From: Spongiibacteraceae bacterium
GTDB lineage: Bacteria > Pseudomonadota > Gammaproteobacteria > Pseudomonadales > Dasaniaceae
Direction: 5' to 3'
DNA length: 64,000 bases
Assembly (NCBI GenBank): GCA_028280715.1
Contig: JANQLG010000036.1
Location: 22,774-86,773, forward strand
Part shown: one piece after another, positions 25,940 to 35,791 of the stretch
Position numbering within the stretch: the stretch's first letter is position 1
Layout of the letters: every line of letters begins with the position of its first letter
Translations under genes and position numbers: made by a program
The notes under the pieces: model-generated
Seen by the model: the letters and a program-made list of their open reading frames with translations, nothing else
The model's database searches: none
Told to the model about the DNA's origin: nothing

Positions 25940-26728
25940 ATGTCAAAAGTGACTATCAACACATTGCAGGCGCATAAGCAGGCTGGGGAGAAATTTGCGG
26001 TGATCACTACCTATGATGCCACCTTTGCTCATCTGGTTGAGCAGGCGGGAATCGAAGTGATTTTGGTGGGAGATTCCCTGGGTATGGTGTTGCAGGGGCA
26101 TCAGAGTACCTTGCCGGTGAGCAATGATGATATGGCCTACCATATTGCTTCGGTTAGTCGAGGCTGTGACGCCCCTTTGATTATTGGTGACTTGCCTTTT
26201 GGTGCCTATAACACGTGTGAGCAAGCACTAGCTAGCTCTACAGTTCTTATGCAGTCAGGTGCTCATATGGTGAAGTTGGAAGGTGGGGAGTGGTTGTTGG
26301 GTACTATTTCCGCCCTGGTAGAGCGAGGTATCCCGGTCTGTGCTCATCTGGGTTTGACGCCACAATCAGTGAATACGCTGGGCGGGTATAAAGTCCAGGG
26401 TCGTGAACAGTCTCAAGCCGAGCAGATTCTGGAAGATGCCAAGCGAGTAGAAGCAGCTGGCGCTTCACTACTAGTTCTGGAGTGTGTACCTGCCGATCTA
26501 GCTGCTCAGATTACGCAGAGTTTACAGATTCCGGTGATTGGTATTGGTGCTGGGGCCGGGACTGATGCACAGGTGTTGGTACTTCACGATATGCTGGGTC
26601 TTTCCAAGCGTTTGCCCAAGTTTGTCCATAACTTTATGGATTCTCAGTCCAATATTCAGGCGGCTCTTTCTGCCTACAATAGTGCTGTCCAGGATGGCTC
26701 ATTTCCCGGGCCTGAACATAGCTTCTGA
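25940..26728 (+). CDS. panB: 3-methyl-2-oxobutanoate hydroxymethyltransferase
   Basis: A 262-residue PanB, first committed enzyme of pantothenate synthesis, using methylene-tetrahydrofolate. Recognisable are [31 protein letters not shown] at residues 23-53, the metal aspartates within it, and [16 protein letters not shown] late [22 protein letters not shown] segment replaces the usual GIGAG motif with full agreement. It is the last gene of the pcnB-folK-kinase-panB run, 27 bases after the kinase with GAGGCAA before the ATG. Confidence 0.96.
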   Translation: MSKVTINTLQAHKQAGEKFAVITTYDATFAHLVEQAGIEVILVGDSLGMVLQGHQSTLPVSNDDMAYHIASVSRGCDAPLIIGDLPFGAYNTCEQALASSTVLMQSGAHMVKLEGGEWLLGTISALVERGIPVCAHLGLTPQSVNTLGGYKVQGREQSQAEQILEDAKRVEAAGASLLVLECVPADLAAQITQSLQIPVIGIGAGAGTDAQVLVLHDMLGLSKRLPKFVHNFMDSQSNIQAALSAYNSAVQDGSFPGPEHSF

Positions 26729-26734
26729 GTATTT

Positions 26735-26781
26735 TTTGTTACTTTTTGTACCTGTTAATTGGTGCTTCCTTTAGTAACAAA
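26735..26781. promoter_or_regulatory. Inverted repeat with TGTTAC/GTAACA arms between panB and panC
   Basis: TTTGTTACT (26735-26743) and its complement AGTAACAAA (26773-26781) flank 29 bases. The arms contain the CbrB half-site, but no sigma-54 promoter follows, so a hairpin after panB or a chance match is as likely. TATAAT at 26787-26792 may be a -10 of a panC promoter. Confidence 0.3.
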
Positions 26782-26991
26782 TAGTCTATAATTTTGCCTA
26801 ATTAGCATTGAACCTCGGTTTTGATTGCGGCATACTTCCCCGCCACTGGAAATATGGTCAATTAGTGTTCGTATTTTATGGTGAAAAGGCAGTGCTTCAG
26901 GGCGTTTTGCTCAAATGAAGTGCACACAGCAACCTGCATCAATTCTCGCTGATAGGCTTAGCGATGCATATCAAGTAGGAAGTTGGGTGGA

Positions 26992-27876
26992 ATGAAAACC
27001 TTTGCTAGTAGTAAACAGCTGAGAAAATCTCTTGCCCAGGAAAGAGCGCAGGGCAAAACCATTGCGTTTGTCCCTACGATGGGCAACCTGCATGATGGGC
27101 ATATCGAACTTGTCCGCCAGGCGAAAAAAGTTGCCGACATCGTTGTCGCCAGCATTTTTGTTAATCCGTTGCAATTTGGCGTCAGTGAAGATCTGGATAG
27201 TTATCCCAGGACATTAGCTGCAGATAAGCAGAAGTTATTTGCTGAAGGCACACACTATCTACTCTATCCCGAAGTGGATGAGATTTATCCCGAAGGTATG
27301 GGCAGTCAAACCCTGGTGGTTGTCCCCGATTTGTCTGATACGCTTTGTGGCGCAAGCCGGCCCGGCCACTTTGCCGGTGTCGCAACAGTAGTCAATAAAC
27401 TGTTTCAAATTGTTCAGCCGGATATCGCGATATTTGGCAAGAAGGATTTTCAGCAGCTGGCAATTATTGAAAAGATGGTTAAGGATTTGTGTATGCCGAT
27501 CCAGATCATCGGGGTGGAGACGGTAAGAGACGTTGATGGTCTGGCCATGAGCTCCAGAAATGGCTATCTCACTGACGAGGAGCGTTCCATCGCGCCGGCA
27601 TTGCACAAAACCTTATTGGAGTGCCGAGAAGCCATAGCCTGTGGTTTTGATAGTTATGAGGAGCTGGAGCAGCATTGCATTGATGCATTGAAGGAAGCAG
27701 GTTTTAAGCCCGATTACTTTTCCGTTCGCGATGCAGTAACGCTGGGTGGCGTTACTTCGCAAACTGAGCAGATAGTAATTCTGGCAGCTGCTAAACTGGG
27801 TAAGCCCAGATTGATAGATAACGTGACGTTAACACTCAATCCGCACCAGGATTGGGGAATGTTGGCGACACATTAG
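26992..27876 (+). CDS. panC: Pantoate-beta-alanine ligase
   Basis: A 294-residue pantothenate synthetase that joins pantoate and beta-alanine with ATP. The nucleotidyl-transferase HIGH-like motif is in PTMGNLHDGHIELV. VNPLQFGVSEDLDSYPRT, FGKKDFQQLAII and the KMSKS-like SSRNGYLT follow. The ATG at 26992 is preferred to a TTG nine bases earlier. It stands 263 bases after panB, not coupled, and is followed by panD, so pan genes are two transcription units or one long one. Confidence 0.95.
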   Translation: MKTFASSKQLRKSLAQERAQGKTIAFVPTMGNLHDGHIELVRQAKKVADIVVASIFVNPLQFGVSEDLDSYPRTLAADKQKLFAEGTHYLLYPEVDEIYPEGMGSQTLVVVPDLSDTLCGASRPGHFAGVATVVNKLFQIVQPDIAIFGKKDFQQLAIIEKMVKDLCMPIQIIGVETVRDVDGLAMSSRNGYLTDEERSIAPALHKTLLECREAIACGFDSYEELEQHCIDALKEAGFKPDYFSVRDAVTLGGVTSQTEQIVILAAAKLGKPRLIDNVTLTLNPHQDWGMLATH

Positions 27877-27934
27877 CCTTTAATTGTTTGGCCGTACTGA
27901 AACGGCAATTTTACACAGTTCGGTAGGGTAAGAT

Positions 27935-28318
27935 ATGCAATCCATTATGCTAAAGGCAAAGCTTCATAAAGCGACAGTGACTCATGCAGTGTTGGATTAT
28001 GAAGGTTCATGCGCTATCGATGGCCAGCTATTAGATATGGCTGGCATTAGAGAGTACGAACAAATTCAAATTTACAACATCACTACGGGTGACCGGTTTA
28101 CTACCTATGCTATTCGCGGTGAAGAAGGCTCTCGTATGATATCGGTGAATGGTGCTGCAGCGCATAAAGCCAGTGTTGGGGACACAGTGATCATTTGTGC
28201 CTATGCCAATTACACCGAGGAAGAACTGGCTAATTTTAAACCACGCATGATTTATATGAATGAGGACAACTCAGTTAGCCACAACAGCAATGCAATACCC
28301 GTTCAGCTGGCCAGTTAA
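27935..28318 (+). CDS. panD: Aspartate 1-decarboxylase proenzyme
   Basis: A 127-residue pyruvoyl enzyme that makes beta-alanine for PanC. The self-cleavage site is Gly24-Ser25 in YEGSCAID, and Lys9 (KLHKATVTH) is the usual active lysine. Tyr58-like residues and the [12 protein letters not shown] turn are present. Length is that of E. coli PanD. It is 58 bases after panC. Maturation in gammaproteobacteria needs PanM/PanZ, which is not in this window. Confidence 0.96.
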   Translation: MQSIMLKAKLHKATVTHAVLDYEGSCAIDGQLLDMAGIREYEQIQIYNITTGDRFTTYAIRGEEGSRMISVNGAAAHKASVGDTVIICAYANYTEEELANFKPRMIYMNEDNSVSHNSNAIPVQLAS

Positions 28319-28447
28319 CTTAAATCTTCATTAAAAACGATTTCACGTAACATTTAACCTTTTTTGCTCAGCAAGAATTGCGTATCCTTCCCTGCCAGAT
28401 AATACAGGTGCTTGTTCAAGTGTCTGTCATAATACACTTTCAAAAGT

Positions 28448-28455
28448 AATAACAA
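28448..28455 (+). promoter_or_regulatory. Candidate Hfq/Crc binding motif in the acs leader
   Basis: AATAACAA, inside AAAAGTAATAACAATCC just before the possible ATG at 28459, fits the AANAANAA catabolite-activity motif of Pseudomonas. It would let Hfq/Crc block acs translation until CrcZ-like RNA relieves it. Confidence 0.4.
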
Positions 28456-28476
28456 TCCATGGTTGGGGCATGCGCT

Positions 28477-30414
28477 ATGAGCGAACACAAAGTCTATTCA
28501 GTACCTGCAGAATTTGCAGCCAATGCACATATAGATGAGGCAAGGTACCAAGAACTTTATCAGCAATCCGTCGAAAGCCCGGATCAGTTTTGGTCTGAGC
28601 AGGCACAATCTTTTCTGAGCTGGCAGAAACCTTTCGAAAAAGTCTGTGAATTTGATTTTGTGAAGGGCCAGGCGAGTTGGTTTGAAGGCGGCAAAATCAA
28701 TGTCACTGTTAATTGTATAGATAGACACTTAGTAGAACGTGGCCAGCAGACAGCCATCATTTGGGAAGGGGATGATCCCGAAGACTCGGCGACTATCAGC
28801 TACCAGGAATTGCATCAGGAAGTGTGTAAGCTGGCTAATGTGCTCAAGGACAGAGGTGTTAAAAAGGGAGATCGAGTTTGTATTTATATGCCGATGGTAG
28901 TTGAGGCGGCTTACGCAATGCTTGCTTGTGCGCGTATTGGCGCGGTTCACTCTATTGTCTTCGGCGGTTTTTCTCCCGAAGCGCTAAAGGACCGTATTCT
29001 CGATTCAGATTGCCAAACAGTGATTACTGCTGACGAAGGTGTTAGAGGCGGTAGGTTAATTCCCCTAAAAGCGAATGTCGATAAAGCGCTGGCTGATTGT
29101 CCAAATGTCAGCACAGTGTTGGTTGTCAGGCGCACTGGCAACGATATCGGGTGGAACGAAAGTCGGGACATTTGGTATCAGGATGCTGTGGCCTCTGTAT
29201 CTGACAGTTGCGAAGCTGAACTCATGGACCCAGAAGATCCATTGTTCATTTTATATACCTCCGGTTCAACAGGTAAACCTAAAGGGGTGTTGCATACCAC
29301 AGCTGGCTACCTATTACAGGCGGCAATGACCTTCAAATACACCTTTGATTATAAAGATGGTGAAGTGTTTTGGTGTACCGCTGATGTGGGTTGGGTAACA
29401 GGGCATTCTTACTGTGTGTATGGCCCCTTGGCTAATGGTGCAACTACCTTATTATTTGAAGGCGTTCCTACCTATCCTGATGCCGGGCGTTGTTGGCAGG
29501 TGTGTGATAAGCACCAGGTTGCGATTTTCTACACTGCACCCACCGCAATCCGTGCATTAATGGGGCAGGGCGATGATTATGTAACGCGCTATTCTCGCAG
29601 CTCAATCAGGTTGTTAGGTACGGTAGGTGAGCCCATCAATCCAGAAGCCTGGGAGTGGTATTACCATGTGGTTGGTGATGAGCGCTGCCCAATTGTTGAT
29701 ACATGGTGGCAGACAGAAACCGGCGCTCACATGTTAACGCCATTGCCTGGTGCTACCCCATTGAAGCCAGGCTCGGCTACTAGACCTTTCTTTGGTGTGC
29801 AGCCAGTATTGCTCGATCAGGAAGGCAATGAATTAGAAGGTGCCGTTGAAGGTAATTTAGCGATTAAAGCCTCTTGGCCCAGTCAGATTCGCAGTGTCTT
29901 TGGTGATCATCAGCGCATGATCGATACCTATTTCAGTACTTACCCTGGTTACTATTTTACTGGTGATGGTGCACGCCGCGACGAAGATGGCTATTACTGG
30001 ATTACAGGCCGTGTCGATGATGTGTTAAACGTATCGGGCCACCGCATGGGGACTGCTGAAGTAGAAAGTGCATTGGTGTTGCACGATGCTGTCGCTGAAG
30101 CGGCAGTGGTCGGTTACCCGCACGATGTTAAGGGGCAGGGCATTTACGCCTTTGTCACGCTAATGAGTGGTGGGCAGCCTTCAGATGAGCTATTGAAGGA
30201 GCTTATTGGGTTATGTGTTCAAGAAATTGGACCAATTGCTAAGCCTGACTTAATTCAATGGGCGCCCGGCCTGCCAAAAACCCGCTCAGGAAAAATCATG
30301 CGCAGAATTTTGCGTAAAGTAGCTGCTAATGAGCTGGACAATTTAGGTGATACATCAACGCTGGCAGACCCTTCAGTGGTTGATGAATTAATCGATCACC
30401 GATTAAATCGCTAA
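28477..30414 (+). CDS. acs: Acetyl-CoA synthetase
   Basis: A 645-residue AMP-forming acetate-CoA ligase for growth on acetate. The adenylation motif is [14 protein letters not shown], followed by [16 protein letters not shown] and the hinge/GR region [22 protein letters not shown]. The C-terminal lysine that is acetylated in homologues is Lys606 ([11 protein letters not shown]). An ATG at 28459 gives six more residues and would sit right behind the A-rich motif; [13 protein letters not shown] from 28477 matches the usual N-terminus better. Closely followed by a hairpin. Confidence 0.93.
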   Translation: MSEHKVYSVPAEFAANAHIDEARYQELYQQSVESPDQFWSEQAQSFLSWQKPFEKVCEFDFVKGQASWFEGGKINVTVNCIDRHLVERGQQTAIIWEGDDPEDSATISYQELHQEVCKLANVLKDRGVKKGDRVCIYMPMVVEAAYAMLACARIGAVHSIVFGGFSPEALKDRILDSDCQTVITADEGVRGGRLIPLKANVDKALADCPNVSTVLVVRRTGNDIGWNESRDIWYQDAVASVSDSCEAELMDPEDPLFILYTSGSTGKPKGVLHTTAGYLLQAAMTFKYTFDYKDGEVFWCTADVGWVTGHSYCVYGPLANGATTLLFEGVPTYPDAGRCWQVCDKHQVAIFYTAPTAIRALMGQGDDYVTRYSRSSIRLLGTVGEPINPEAWEWYYHVVGDERCPIVDTWWQTETGAHMLTPLPGATPLKPGSATRPFFGVQPVLLDQEGNELEGAVEGNLAIKASWPSQIRSVFGDHQRMIDTYFSTYPGYYFTGDGARRDEDGYYWITGRVDDVLNVSGHRMGTAEVESALVLHDAVAEAAVVGYPHDVKGQGIYAFVTLMSGGQPSDELLKELIGLCVQEIGPIAKPDLIQWAPGLPKTRSGKIMRRILRKVAANELDNLGDTSTLADPSVVDELIDHRLNR

Positions 30415-30436
30415 ATTCAAAAATAAGTATAAAGAA

Positions 30437-30472
30437 ATGCCTCCTCATACAACATACAACAAGAGGAGGCAT
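30437..30472. terminator. Hairpin between convergent acs and the MORN gene
   Basis: ATGCCTCCTC, a 16-base loop and GAGGAGGCAT form a perfect 10-bp stem 22 bases after acs. No T-run on either side, so termination is likely but not classical. Confidence 0.55.
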
Positions 30473-30552
30473 GGGGAGAGCAGTCGGTTAAGACTGATAC
30501 GAGCGTTTTTATTATTGGTTGCTGCTTAGTTTAAGTATTACGATTTTGGTCG

Positions 30553-31068
30553 TTATCGGCATTGACCTAGCTGACATCTATACACGCCGCCATTAGTTGT
30601 GTAGTACATGCCGTTGTAGCGTTTGTTATTTCTGAATTCACCTTCGAAACGGTTGCCATTGGACCAGACAAAAATGCCTTTGCCGTGGCGTTTGTCATCG
30701 AACCACTCGCCTTCGTAGCTGCTACCTCGCGCCCAGGTGTATTTACCCTGGCCATGGCGCTGGCCATTTTCCCATTGGCCACTGTAGATACTGCCGTCAG
30801 CTGCCGTGAATTTGCCTTCGCCATTTAATATGCCTTGAGTAAATTCGCCAGACAGTTGATTACCGTTGTAAAAGGTTACTGTACCTGAGCCATTTGGTTT
30901 TCCATTTTCACATTGGCCGCGATAAGTACCCGAATCGCCACTAGCAGAATCAATATAAGGTACTTTGCAATATTCCAGGTCCGATGCATCAGCTGAAGGC
31001 GCTGCTACCGAAACAACTACATGGGCCATTGATGAAATGAAAAACAATATTGGTATATGCTTTTTCAT
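30553..31068 (-). CDS. Secreted MORN-repeat protein
   Basis: A 171-residue protein with a signal peptide (KKHIPILFFISSMAHVVVSVAA) and about five MORN repeats, each of the type GxYxGxWxNGxxHGxGxYxW (for example YSGQWENGQRHGQGKYTW). MORN repeats form a flat beta sheet and bind lipids or proteins; bacterial periplasmic cases are poorly known. Four cysteines flank the repeats and may form disulfides. GGGGAG seven bases before the ATG at 31068 selects this start over one eight codons upstream. Single-gene unit, convergent with acs. Confidence 0.8.
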   Translation of the reverse strand: MKKHIPILFFISSMAHVVVSVAAPSADASDLEYCKVPYIDSASGDSGTYRGQCENGKPNGSGTVTFYNGNQLSGEFTQGILNGEGKFTAADGSIYSGQWENGQRHGQGKYTWARGSSYEGEWFDDKRHGKGIFVWSNGNRFEGEFRNNKRYNGMYYTTNGGVYRCQLGQCR

Positions 31069-31830
31069 TTTTTCTCCCCTTCCGTTCAACATGGAATCAA
31101 TGGGTTATCAGTTCAGTTTCAGACTATCTCAGCGCGTAATGGCCAGCAATTGTAAAAAGTGAACTAAATCACGGTGAAATTTTTACAGACGTCTCTAAGA
31201 TTATTTTTGGCAGAAATACTGGATAAAATGAGTGAAAAATATTTGTCATTTGATCTGGTTTTTGAATTTTTTTGTCAAAGAACCGCCAATTTTTATAAGA
31301 AAAAAAATACCTAAAGCTTGTTTAATTTAAAAACAACAAAAAAATGACGTGAGTTGATAGCTGAAAACAAATATATCGGTATGTGTGAATAAAAAAGGCT
31401 TAATTCGAGTGCAGAAGCAAATAATTTTTTAATGTTTGTGCTAGGTTTGTACTAGATAAAAGATTGTTTTTAATAATAATTTCATTAGCTTGAGATATTG
31501 TTTAGTCAGTTTTTCATTTTCCGTTAGAAAAATGACAATGTAAACGGCCAGGTTTTGATAACCATAAAGCTTTTTTGGGGCATCGATCATTGAGAAAAAG
31601 TCTAAAGCGAAAGAAGTTGATTGATGATTTTTGGCAAATTTAGCTCTGTCAGTTTCCATAGAAACCTATTGTTGAGGCCTTAGATAGTAGCTGACAGGTT
31701 AAAATGCAATTGGCATAATGCTTTCATTCCTATTTAAACGGTCGTTGTCGAGACAGTTATTGACGGCTTTTTGATGCAGTGTGTGCCGTAACTACCTGAT
31801 ATAAGCTACATAGTTAAGGATATTAAACCC
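31069..31830. other. AT-rich intergenic region upstream of fbp
   Basis: About 760 bases with low GC and many A and T runs. A 72-codon minus-strand frame at 31441-31659 has no convincing ribosome site or family and I do not call it. The region must contain the divergent promoters of the MORN gene and of fbp, but no single one stands out. Foreign origin or a small RNA is possible; nothing in the sequence decides it. Confidence 0.4.
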
Positions 31831-32802
31831 ATGCAACCTCTTAGACAGTATCTGGCAACTAATAATATTGAGCCAAGCCTTATCACCCTTATCGATGTTC
31901 TGGCGATAGCTTGTAAAGACATTGCTTTTCGTCTTCAGCAGGGAGCGATGTCCGGTATTCTCGGGTCTGCTGGTGAGGAAAATGTTCAGGGCGAGACGCA
32001 AAAAAAGCTGGATGTGATTTCCAATGACTTACTGAAAAATTATCTATTGGCATCAGGTGTAGTGAAGGCTTTAGCTTCGGAAGAGGAAGAAACTATTGTT
32101 AGTGGCAATGAGGCAGGTTCCTATTTAGTATGTTTTGACCCTCTTGATGGCTCATCTAATATTGATATCAATAGTATGGTGGGAACAATTTTTTCCATTT
32201 TTTCAGCGGCGGAAGGTAGTGCTGTCAATGAAAAGTCTTTTCTTCAGCCAGGTCGCCAGCAACTGGCAGCAGGTTATGTGCTTTACGGTCCTTCGGTAAT
32301 GCTAGTGCTGACCACTGGCGATGGCGTGCAAATGTATACCCTCGATCAACGTATTGGTGAATTTGTATTGACCAATGATCATGTTGTTATTCCTGAAGAA
32401 ACCAAAGAGTTTGCCGTTAATATGTCGAACCAGCGGTTTTGGGCAGAACCTAAACAACGTTATGTGGAGGATCTGCTGGCTGGTAGTGAAGGTCCACGCG
32501 CAAAAAATTTCAATATGCGCTGGATGGCTGCGATGGTAGCTGATGTGCATCGCATTCTTTGCCGTGGTGGAATATTTACTTACCCCTGGGATAGTCGTGA
32601 TCCTGACAAGGCTGGTAAGCTGCGTTTGATGTATGAAGCTAACCCTATGGGTTTTCTTGTGGAACAGGCTGGTGGTAAGGCCTATACCGATAAAATGCCG
32701 ATTCTGGATATAGAGCCGGAGCATATCCACCAGCGAGTTCCGGTATTTTTAGGCGCAGCCAACGAAGTGACAACCTGCGTTGAATACCATCAGAGTTCAT
32801 AG
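31831..32802 (+). CDS. fbp: Class I fructose-1,6-bisphosphatase
   Basis: A 323-residue FBPase of gluconeogenesis. The metal-binding motif [21 protein letters not shown] is at about 107-127, and [19 protein letters not shown] precedes it. The substrate region YVEDLLAG.., [16 protein letters not shown] and GGIFTYP is intact. [20 protein letters not shown] is the classical family signature. The next gene follows after six bases, so fbp-sfsA may be co-transcribed. Confidence 0.95.
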   Translation: MQPLRQYLATNNIEPSLITLIDVLAIACKDIAFRLQQGAMSGILGSAGEENVQGETQKKLDVISNDLLKNYLLASGVVKALASEEEETIVSGNEAGSYLVCFDPLDGSSNIDINSMVGTIFSIFSAAEGSAVNEKSFLQPGRQQLAAGYVLYGPSVMLVLTTGDGVQMYTLDQRIGEFVLTNDHVVIPEETKEFAVNMSNQRFWAEPKQRYVEDLLAGSEGPRAKNFNMRWMAAMVADVHRILCRGGIFTYPWDSRDPDKAGKLRLMYEANPMGFLVEQAGGKAYTDKMPILDIEPEHIHQRVPVFLGAANEVTTCVEYHQSS

Positions 32803-32808
32803 TTACTC

Positions 32809-33528
32809 GTGAAACAGCCCCCGCTGATACCTGCTGTATTAGTTCGTCGCTATAAACGTTTTCTTGCCGATGTGATTTTAGCTGATGGACAGCAAATAAC
32901 CGTTTATTGTCCCAATACCGGTGCAATGACAGGTTGTGCTGATCCTGGCAGTCGAGTATGGCTGTCACAATCCAATAATCCGAAACGCAAATATCAATAT
33001 ACCTGGGAGCTAGTGGAAACTGGTGAAGGGCACAGGGTTTGTGTCCATTCGGCATTGGCAAATAAGATAACAGAAGAAGCGATTGAAAATGGGTTTGTTA
33101 AGGAATTGCAGTGCTATTCGACACTGAAAAAAGAAGTTAAATATGGTGCCGAAAAAAGCCGCATAGATATTTTGTTAGAGAATGAGATGGAAAAGTGTTT
33201 CATTGAAGTAAAAAGTGTCACGCTATTAGAGCAGAGAGATGATAATACAGCGATAGGTTTTTTCCCTGATGCTGTCAGTGAACGGGGTAGTCGACATTTG
33301 CGCGAGTTGATACATATGGTGGAACAGGGGCATAGAGCTGTATTGTTATTTTGTGTGTTGCATACAGGGATTAAGTCGGTAGCGCCGGCCTATCATATTG
33401 ATTCAGTCTATGCTGTGACCTTAAAAGAAGCGATTAAAGCGGGTGTAGAAGTGCTGGTTTATGGTGCGGATATATCAAAAGAAAAGATAGAAATTGTTAG
33501 AGGCCTGACTTTTAATGCGTCGGTATAA
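32809..33528 (+). CDS. sfsA: SfsA family sugar fermentation/DNA-binding protein
   Basis: A 239-residue SfsA. The N-terminal OB-like part (RYKRFLADVILADGQQITVYCPNTGAM) and the nuclease-like core with RIDILLENEMEKCFIEVKSVTLLE, FPDAVSERGSRHLREL are characteristic. E. coli SfsA promotes maltose use and is thought to bind DNA; its PD-(D/E)XK-like core suggests nuclease activity. The start is GTG at 32809, six bases after fbp, with no other upstream choice. Confidence 0.93.
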   Translation: MKQPPLIPAVLVRRYKRFLADVILADGQQITVYCPNTGAMTGCADPGSRVWLSQSNNPKRKYQYTWELVETGEGHRVCVHSALANKITEEAIENGFVKELQCYSTLKKEVKYGAEKSRIDILLENEMEKCFIEVKSVTLLEQRDDNTAIGFFPDAVSERGSRHLRELIHMVEQGHRAVLLFCVLHTGIKSVAPAYHIDSVYAVTLKEAIKAGVEVLVYGADISKEKIEIVRGLTFNASV

Positions 33529-33790
33529 ATAAGTATAAATACGTAAAAGAAAGCCTGGTTACTTCGGAAAATTATACAAACTTATGGTGTATATTCAGTT
33601 CTGAAATATTCAAAAAGACTAATAGTTGTAGATGACACATTTTTCACTGATTTAATAATGATTTGATAAAAAGTACCATAAAATTAGTAGGCTGAATTCA
33701 TCTCTTCTGCGTAGACTAGGAGTAGATATACAGGAAACCAAGTTGTTTAAACCTAGCTAATCTAACAATGGAAACTTTGGCAGGGATAAT

Positions 33791-34081
33791 ATGATGACTG
33801 TATTTGAAGCCAGCGCTAATCTAAAAGTCTTACCGCATTCGCTTGTACAACAATTTCATTTTACTGATCAGGAAGCGTTGCTTTGTTTGGGGCTTGTGCA
33901 GGGAAAAAGCTTCGAAGAAGTAGCTGATGAACTTAAAATAGATAGAAGTGAACTTCGCGGTAGTTATAAAAGTTTGTTGAGGAAAACAGGTTCTGGAACA
34001 GAGGCGAAATTAATTACAACTGTATTATCGAATCCTTCGGTATCTGAACTTTCGAATTCCAATTTTGAAAAAAACGCTTAG
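33791..34081 (+). CDS. Solo LuxR-type helix-turn-helix protein
   Basis: A 96-residue protein consisting of little more than one GerE/LuxR-like DNA-binding domain (FTDQEALLCLGLVQGKSFEEVADELKIDRSELRGSYKSLLRKTG, about 23-67). There is no receiver or ligand-binding domain, so it is either a stand-alone regulator or a remnant of a longer one. The frame before it has no coding signs, which argues against a frameshifted N-terminus. AGGGATAAT before two ATG codons is a fair ribosome site. It is convergent with, and overlaps by four bases, the cyclic nucleotide-binding gene. Confidence 0.65.
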   Translation: MMTVFEASANLKVLPHSLVQQFHFTDQEALLCLGLVQGKSFEEVADELKIDRSELRGSYKSLLRKTGSGTEAKLITTVLSNPSVSELSNSNFEKNA

Positions 34082-34557
34082 CAGATATGTGAAGAGCTAC
34101 TAGCAATTTGTAATTGAAACCAGCGATCATCGGCAGCGCGCAAACGGCGACTAACTTCTCGCGCAATATTCATTTGAATTAATAAAAATTGTTCAATGTT
34201 CTGCTGATAAAGTGTATGCAGAGCACTTGATGGAATTTTAATCGCCGTGCATTCCGTTTCAGCTCTTACCGATGCACTGCGTGGCGTGAAATCAATCATT
34301 GCCAGTTCGCCAAAACAGTGGCCCTTTTCGGCATGACGCATAATATATTCTTTGTCGTCAGCCTTTTTAAAAATAGCAACGCGTCCTTTTTCTAACAGGT
34401 AAAGTGAGTCGCCGCGCTCGCCCTGATGAAAAAAATAATCGCCCGGCTTCATATGCTGCGTTTCCGACAGGCTTAATATAAGCTTGACACTTTCATCGGA
34501 GATGGCACCGAAAAAAGGCATTGCCTGTAGTAAGTGGATACGTTCTTCCGATGACAT
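34078..34557 (-). CDS. Cyclic nucleotide-binding domain protein without effector domain
   Basis: A 159-residue protein whose body is one CNMP-binding (Crp-type) beta-barrel: FFHQGERGDSLYLLEKGRVAIFK and HCFGELAMIDFTPRSASVRAETEC, which is the phosphate-binding cassette (GELAM..RSA). No helix-turn-helix follows; the C-terminus is a short helix. It may therefore sense a nucleotide and act through protein contacts. MSSEERIHLL at 34557 with AAGGAC upstream is the chosen start; a longer frame to 34602 would run through a stem-loop. It lies behind the PfkB kinase gene. Confidence 0.78.
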   Translation of the reverse strand: MSSEERIHLLQAMPFFGAISDESVKLILSLSETQHMKPGDYFFHQGERGDSLYLLEKGRVAIFKKADDKEYIMRHAEKGHCFGELAMIDFTPRSASVRAETECTAIKIPSSALHTLYQQNIEQFLLIQMNIAREVSRRLRAADDRWFQLQIASSSSHIC

Positions 34558-34580
34558 GATAACTAAGTCCTTAACATGTC

Positions 34581-34600
34581 GGCGGCGAAGATTCGCCGCC
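34581..34600 (-). terminator. GC-rich hairpin after the PfkB kinase gene
   Basis: GGCGGCGAA, two bases and TTCGCCGCC form a very stable 9-bp stem ten bases past the kinase stop. No T-run; it may stabilise the upstream mRNA while some transcripts continue into the CNMP-domain gene. Confidence 0.45.
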
Positions 34601-34610
34601 ATCTGAGCTA

Positions 34611-35609
34611 TTAGGCAGTAATACTAGCCAGTAGTTCAGAGTGTCGATCAAGGTGCAGACGAGGGCCATAATCACTAACCACTGTTGCTGAGGCGAGGCT
34701 GGCCAACTTGCCGGCTTGGGCAAAATCGTGGCCATGACTGATGGCGTAAAGGAAGGCGCCTGCAAACATATCGCCAGCACCGTTGGTGTCAATTGCCTGA
34801 ACACTGTGGGGCTCTATTTCAATAGTCTTCTCTCCATCATAGACTATGGCGCCCTTGGCACCCAACGTAACGGCAAAGCTATCGGCAGTTTCTTTCAATA
34901 GTGTGATTGCCTCATCAAGGTCGTCGGTATTTGTCCAGCCCTTAGCTTCGGCTTCATTGCAAAATAACAGATTGACTCGATCGCCAATCATTTCCTTAAG
35001 ACCTTCTTTAAAAAAATCCACCATTCCGGGGTCTGACAGGCTAATGGCTGTTTTCACACCATGTTGGTTGGCGATTTTCATGGCTTCAATAGCAGCAGTG
35101 AGGCCGGAAGGTGATGTTACCAAGTAGCCTTCAATGTAGAGATATTCCGATTCAGTAATGGCGGCCTGGTTTAGCTCATTAACTGATAATGAGGCGCTGA
35201 TCCCCAAGTAGGTATTCATGCTGCGTTCGGCATCAGGGCTGATTAGCACTAGGCATTTCCCGGTGATACCCTGATCGTTATGGGATTGGTTGTTACACTC
35301 GACACCGGCTTCCTTCAGATCATTGAGGAAAAATTCGCCATTGCTGTCATTAGCGACTTTGCAGGAGTAATAGGCCTTGGCACCGAAGCAGCTGGCAGCA
35401 TAAATACTGTTACAGGCTGAACCACCGCTGGCGCGTTTGGCATGTACTAGATGGCCCTCTAAGTGGCGAGTTAATTCGTGCTGTCGTTCTTCATCGACCA
35501 GCGTCATCAGGCCCTTTTCCACCGACATGTTGATCAAGTCTTCATCGGTGACATCAATTTCGGTATCGACCAATGCCGCACCGAGTCCATAGATATGATA
35601 TTTTTTCAT
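34611..35609 (-). CDS. PfkB-family kinase, probable adenosine kinase
   Basis: A 332-residue sugar/nucleoside kinase of the ribokinase fold. The N-terminal GLGAALVDTEIDV and ASGGSACNSIYAASCFGAK segments and the C-terminal anion hole with catalytic aspartate, IDTNGAGDMFAGAF, are clear. Proteins of this size and N-terminus in gammaproteobacteria are commonly called adenosine kinase, but ribose- or inosine-type use cannot be excluded. The open frame extends to 35996 through mrcB's 5' end; the ATG at 35609 (MKKYHIYGLG) begins the fold. It is divergent from mrcB. Confidence 0.85.
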   Translation of the reverse strand: MKKYHIYGLGAALVDTEIDVTDEDLINMSVEKGLMTLVDEERQHELTRHLEGHLVHAKRASGGSACNSIYAASCFGAKAYYSCKVANDSNGEFFLNDLKEAGVECNNQSHNDQGITGKCLVLISPDAERSMNTYLGISASLSVNELNQAAITESEYLYIEGYLVTSPSGLTAAIEAMKIANQHGVKTAISLSDPGMVDFFKEGLKEMIGDRVNLLFCNEAEAKGWTNTDDLDEAITLLKETADSFAVTLGAKGAIVYDGEKTIEIEPHSVQAIDTNGAGDMFAGAFLYAISHGHDFAQAGKLASLASATVVSDYGPRLHLDRHSELLASITA

Positions 35610-35791
35610 GAGTAAGCTTTTGTTGTAGAAATATGGAATGTTAAAAATAATAGCTGTCTTATCAAGATAATGGTGCTCTTGAAAGCAAGCCCGAACCAAT
35701 AACAGAGTCAGCCGATCATTATCCCGGTTGGCTGATGTAATGCAATCTTCGTTTATTAGACTTAATTCACAGCAGCTAACTTTTAAAATTA

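Noticed and set aside
31441..31659. 72-residue minus-strand frame in the AT-rich gap
   Set aside because: AT-rich composition makes lysine/leucine-rich frames likely by chance; no Shine-Dalgarno motif and no recognisable family. Could be revisited with RNA data.
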